From Nemertoderma westbladi (taxonomy: Eukaryota; Xenacoelomorpha; Nemertodermatida; Nemertodermatidae), in contig JAUCBJ010001213.1 in the NCBI GenBank assembly GCA_032718475.1, positions 1 to 64,000 of the forward strand: a stretch of 64,000 nt of DNA, written 5' to 3'. Each line of letters begins with the position of its first letter. The stretch's first letter is position 1. A model generated the notes under the pieces. It worked only from the letters and a program-made list of their open reading frames with translations. It was not told the DNA's origin and ran no database searches. Both the position numbers and the translations under genes were made by a program. Of this stretch, positions 59,896-64,000 are shown piece after piece.

Positions 59896-60597
59896 ATATA
59901 TGCCTCCTCGAGCACTAATCCCCTTCTGTCTCCTCCCTCTACTAACACTTACATTAAATGCCTCTCTCGCAGCACAAATCCCCTTCTGTATCCTCCCTCT
60001 ACTAACACCTACATTATATACCTCTCTCGCAGCACTAATCCCCTTCTGTCTCCTCCCTCTACTAACACTTACATGATATGCCTATCTCCTCGCAGCACTA
60101 ATCCCCTTCTGTCTCCTCCCTCTACTAACACTTACATTATACTCTCTCGCAGCACTAATCTCCTTCTGTCTCCTCCCTCTACTAACACTTACATTATATG
60201 CCTCTCTCGCAGCACTAATCCCCTTCTGTCTCCTCCCGCTACTAACACTTACATTATATGCCTCTCTCGCAGCACTAATCCCCTTCTGTATCCTCTCTCT
60301 ACTAACACTTACATTAAGTGCCTCTCTCGCAGCACAAATCCCCTTCTGTATCCTCCCTCTACTAACACCTACATTATATGCCCCTCTCGCAGCACTAATC
60401 CCCTTCTGTCTCCTCCCTCTACTAACACTTACATTATATGCCTCTCTCGCAGCACTAATCCCCTTCTGTCTCCTCCTTCTACTAACACCTACATTATATG
60501 CCCCTCTCGCAGCACTAATCCCCTTCTGTCTCCTCCCTCTACTAACACTTACATTATATGCCTCTCTCGCAGCACTAATCTCCTTCTGTCTCTTGCC
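59896..60597 (-). repeat. 60-bp tandem repeat copying the exon end and its 5' splice site
   Basis: About 12 copies of a 60-bp unit. In gene (minus) sense each reads agacagaaggggattagtgc, tgcgagagaggcatataat, then gtaagtgttagtagagggag (or gtaggt). The copy nearest the coding exon is that exon's own last codons and donor. Copies are 60 bp, or 20 codons, and the frame stays open for eight units before indels break it near 60130-60080. Confidence 0.92.
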
Positions 60598-60780
60598 AGC
60601 ATTCCTCTCTTTCTCCCTATCCGCTTCCTCCGCCTGCTGTTTAGCAGCCTGATCGTCTTTCGCTAATGACTCGAATCTCTCTCGAATACTTCCCGTCGCG
60701 GCCGAGCGCTCTGCGATTCCCGGTTTGCAACTCCGAGAAGGAGGTTTACTACCTTGGGGTTCGTCGTAGCCGTGAGCCGC
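60553..60780 (-). CDS. CTTN: Cortactin-like gene, helical-region exon
   Basis: 228-bp exon in gene sense, after the acceptor cttgtattgcag, ending at AAT/gtaagt, phase 0 at both ends (76 codons). It encodes AAHGYDEPQGSKPPSRS, then TGSIRERFESLAKDDQAAKQ and QAEEADREKERNAGKRQKE. The second part matches the cortactin segment after the actin-binding repeats (SNIRANFENLAKEKEQ and its charged helix). The last 14 codons (ISAAREAYN and before) lie in the first unit of the 60-bp array, so the exon could also end at later donors. The cortactin repeats that should precede this exon are not in the window; they must lie beyond 64 kb or be missing. Confidence 0.85.
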
Positions 60781-61471
60781 CTGCAATACAAGTTGATAAG
60801 AGATATGTCGCTATGAGGCCGTGCAAGAAAACATATGGAGTTAATTGAAGACGAGAAAGCAACATATAAATAATAGATTTGGGAAAACTAGGATTCTAGG
60901 ATGCATAATGGAAGACGAACAGATGTATGTAGGAAAATGAAAGTAATAAAGATAGTTAATGTTTGATTATACCGGTTGTACCGATACGCATATTACAAAT
61001 TGGGGTGTCGTTTCAGCCTTTTAACATATTAACTTAATTTCGCGAATATTTAATTTCGGTATTCACAATTTAAGGTACCTTTTAAAGGAAAGTAACCGGT
61101 TATAATGGCAAGCTTTTATAACCTAAACAATAAACTAAATTTAGGAACACGGCTTACAGTAAAATTTGTACTTCTAGGCACTAATTTTTCAATATTAATT
61201 TAACATTAACCCTATGAGAAGGCTGAAACGACACCCCAATTGGGCTTTTGCTACCGGTACACCTATTTGCTATCTCCTGGTTCACTTATGTACAAAAAGG
61301 GTTTAGAGTGAGCGGGAAGTAAAATAGTTTGAGCGGAATAAAATGTAACTATATATATTATATTACATATCTCACGGAGGTCGGAACACGGAGTGTGAAT
61401 ATACTTATGAACGAGCGAAGCGAATGGAATATTTAAACGAGGGTCGCAGTGAGGTAAAGGTATTTTACAAA
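60781..61471. other. Intron sequence upstream of the helical exon
   Basis: Unique AT-rich sequence with no recognisable exon; it contains a small inverted-repeat element at 60999-61241. Confidence 0.5.
60999..61241. mobile_element. MITE-like element with perfect 23-bp terminal inverted repeats
   Basis: aattggggtgtcgtttcagc-ctt at 60999-61021 and its exact reverse complement at 61219-61241 enclose about 197 bp of non-coding AT-rich DNA. Weaker inverted similarity (ccggt/accgg) extends outward to about 60970 and 61260, so the true ends may be further out. No target duplication is certain. Confidence 0.6.
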
Positions 61472-64000
61472 ATAACATATATTTCATTGATAGAGAGTAA
61501 ACCTTGTCTGTTGGTTTCTGTAACATATATTTATTGATTGAGAGTAAACCTTGTCTGTTGGTTTCTGTAACATATATTTATTGATAGAGAGTAAACCTTG
61601 TCTGTTGGTTTCTGTAACATATATTTATTGATTGAGAGTAAACCTTGTCTGTTGGTTTCTGTAACATATATTTCATTGATAGAGAGTAAACCTTGTCTGC
61701 TGGTTTCTGTAACATATATTTATTGATAGAGAGTAAACCTTGTCTGTTGGTTTCTGTAACATATATTTATTGATAGAGAGTAAACCTTGTCTGTTGGTTT
61801 CTGTAACATATATTTTATTGATAGAGAGTAAACCTTGTCTGTTGGTTTCTGTAACATATATTTATTGATAGAGAGTAAACCTTGTCTGTTGGTTTCTGTA
61901 ACATATATTTATTGATAGAGAGTAAACCTTGCCTGTTGGTTTCTGTAACATATATTTATTGATAGAGAGTAAACCTTGTCTGTTGGTTTCTGTAACATAT
62001 ATTTATTGATAGAGAGTAAACCTTGCCTGTTGGTTTCTGTAACATATATTTATTGATAGAGAGTAAACCTTGCCTGTTGGTTTCTGTAACATATATTTAT
62101 TGATAGAGAGTAAACCTTGTCTGTTGGTTTCTGTAACATATATTTATTGATAGAGAGTAAACCTTGCCTGTTGGTTTCTGTAACATATATTTATTGATAG
62201 AGAGTAAACCTTGTCTGTTGGTTTCTGTAACATATATTTATTGATAGAGAGTAAACCTTGTCTGTTGGTTTCTGTAACATATATTTATTGATAGAGAGTA
62301 AACCTTGTCTGTTGGTTTCTGTAACATATATTTTATTGATAGAGAGTAAACCTTGTCTGTTGGTTTCTGTAACATATATTTATTGATAGAGAGTAAACCT
62401 TGTCTGTTGGTTTCTGTAACATATATTTATTGATAGAGAGTAAACCTTGTCTGTTGGTTTCTGTAACATATATTTATTGATAGAGAGTAAACCTTGTCTG
62501 TTGGTTTCTGTAACATATATTTATTGATAGAGAGTAAACCTTGTCTGTTGGTTTCTGTAACATATATTTATTGATAGAGAGTAAACCTTGTCTGTTGGTT
62601 TCTGTAACATATATTTATTGATAGAGAGTAAACCTTGTCTGCTGGTTTCTGTAACATATATTTATTGATAGAGAGTAAACCTTGTCTGTTGGTTTCTGTA
62701 ACATATATTTACTGATAGAGAGTAAACCTTGTCTGTTGGTTTCTGTAACATATATTTACTGATTGAGAGTAAACCTTGTCTGTTGGTTTCTGTAACATAT
62801 ATTTATTGATAGAGAGTAAACCTTGTCTGTTGGTTTCTGTAACATATATTTATTGATAGAGAGTAAACCTTGCCTGTTGGTTTCTGTAACATATATTTAT
62901 TGATAGAGAGTAAACCTTGTCTGTTGGTTTCTGTAACATATATTTATTGATAGAGAGTAAACCTTGTCTGTTGGTTTCTGTAACATATATTTATTGATAG
63001 AGAGTAAACCTTGTCTGTTGGTTTCTGTAACATATATTTATTGATGAGAGTAAACCTTGTCTGTTGGTTTCTGTAACATATATTTCATTGATAGAGAGTA
63101 AACCTTGTCTGTTGGTTTCTGTAACATATATTTATTGATAGAGAGTAAACCTTGTCTGTTGGTTTCTGTAACATATATTTATTGATAGAGAGTAAACCTT
63201 GTCTGTTGGTTTCTGTAACATATATTTATTGATAGAGAGTAAACCTTGTCTGTTGGTTTCTGTAACATATATTTATTGATAGAGAGTAAACCTTGTCTGT
63301 TGGTTTCTGTAACATATATTTATTGATAGAGAGTAAACCTTGTCTGTTGGTTTCTGTAACATATATTTATTGATAGAGAGTAAACCTTGTCTGTTGGTTT
63401 CTGTAACATATATTTCATTGATAGAGTGTAAACCTTGTCTGTTGGTTTCTGTAACATATATTTATTGATAGAGAGTAAACCTTGTCTGTTGGTTTCTGTA
63501 ACATATATTTACTGATAGAGAGTAAACCTTGTCTGTTGGTTTCTGTAACATATATTTATTGATAGAGAGTAAACCTTGTCTGTTGGTTTCTGTAACATAT
63601 ATTTATTGATAGAGAGTAAACCTTGTCTGTTGGTTTCTGTAACATATATTTACTGATAGAGAGTAAACCTTGTCTGTTGGTTTCTGTAACATATATTTAT
63701 TGATAGAGAGTAAACCTTGTCTGTTGGTTTCTGTAACATATATTTACTGATAGAGAGTAAACCTTGTCTGTTGGTTTCTGTAACATATATTTACTGATAG
63801 AGAGTAAACCTTGTCTGTTGGTTTCTGTAACATATATTTATTGATAGAGAGTAAACCTTGTCTGTTGGTTTCTGTAACATATATTTATTGATAGAGAGTA
63901 AACCTTGTCTGTTGGTTTCTGTAACATATATTTCATTGATAGAGAGTAAACCTTGTCTGTTGGTTTCTGTAACATATATTTCATTGATAGAGAGTAAACC
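61472..64000. repeat. 47-bp satellite, running off the right edge
   Basis: About 54 copies of gtaacatatatttattgata, gagagtaaaccttgtctgtt and ggtttct. Variants are ttcattg, ttactg, tgcctg and tgctgg. If the cortactin-like gene continues to the right, this array lies in its next intron. Confidence 0.96.

Noticed and set aside
1-64000. tRNA or rRNA genes.
   Set aside because: No cloverleaf with A/B box consensus or rRNA core sequence was recognised by eye on either strand; a covariance search would be needed to exclude them fully.

Overview
The window looks like genomic DNA of an invertebrate animal. It carries two host genes typical of metazoans, an inositol 1,4,5-trisphosphate receptor (plus strand) and the C-terminal half of a cortactin-like gene (minus strand, split by GT-AG introns). 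It also holds a Polinton/adintovirus-type element and Ty3/gypsy-type retroelement sequence. The sequence alone does not let me name the phylum. By my coordinates roughly 55% of the window is tandem repeat, in about nine unrelated satellite or minisatellite arrays.

Layout. 1-4.0 kb: end of a Polinton/adintovirus-like element, all genes on the plus strand: C-terminal part of a protein-primed family B DNA polymerase, a protein with two recognisable TATA-binding-protein repeats, a pX-like basic protein, a packaging ATPase, a small conserved protein and an integrase cut short. 4.0-5.04 kb: minus-strand gag remnant of another retroelement, abutting the broken integrase. 5.4-11.64 kb: a 48-bp satellite split by a complete Ty3/gypsy-type LTR element (6389-11251) with matching LTRs, a 5-bp target duplication and a frameshifted gag-pol. 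11.9-16.0 kb: an AT-rich 30-bp satellite. 16930-25206: an uninterrupted 2758-codon IP3 receptor, whose last codons and stop lie inside a 32-bp minisatellite running on to 25.66 kb. 28.4-34.3 kb: a 26-bp satellite that is stop-free on the minus strand. 34.3-36.8 kb: a minus-strand gene or pseudogene with a Ulp1-type cysteine protease domain, apparently cut by 43-47 bp introns. 38.1-38.4 kb: a head-to-head 15-bp repeat. 38969-60780 (minus): four exons of a cortactin-like gene encoding the actin-regulator's coiled-coil region, proline-rich linker and SH3 domain. Each of its introns holds a different satellite (30-bp, 18-bp, 60-bp; and 47-bp upstream, running off the right edge).

The two most unusual points are: (1) the 60-bp array between two cortactin exons is a tandem duplication of the exon/intron boundary itself, giving a ladder of in-frame 5' splice sites that would add 20 codons per step; (2) the viral-type element encodes a TBP-like factor that keeps all four DNA-kinking phenylalanine positions. 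Other points worth attention are the intron-free IP3 receptor, changes in its IP3-contact loop, and the receptor stop codon captured by a minisatellite.
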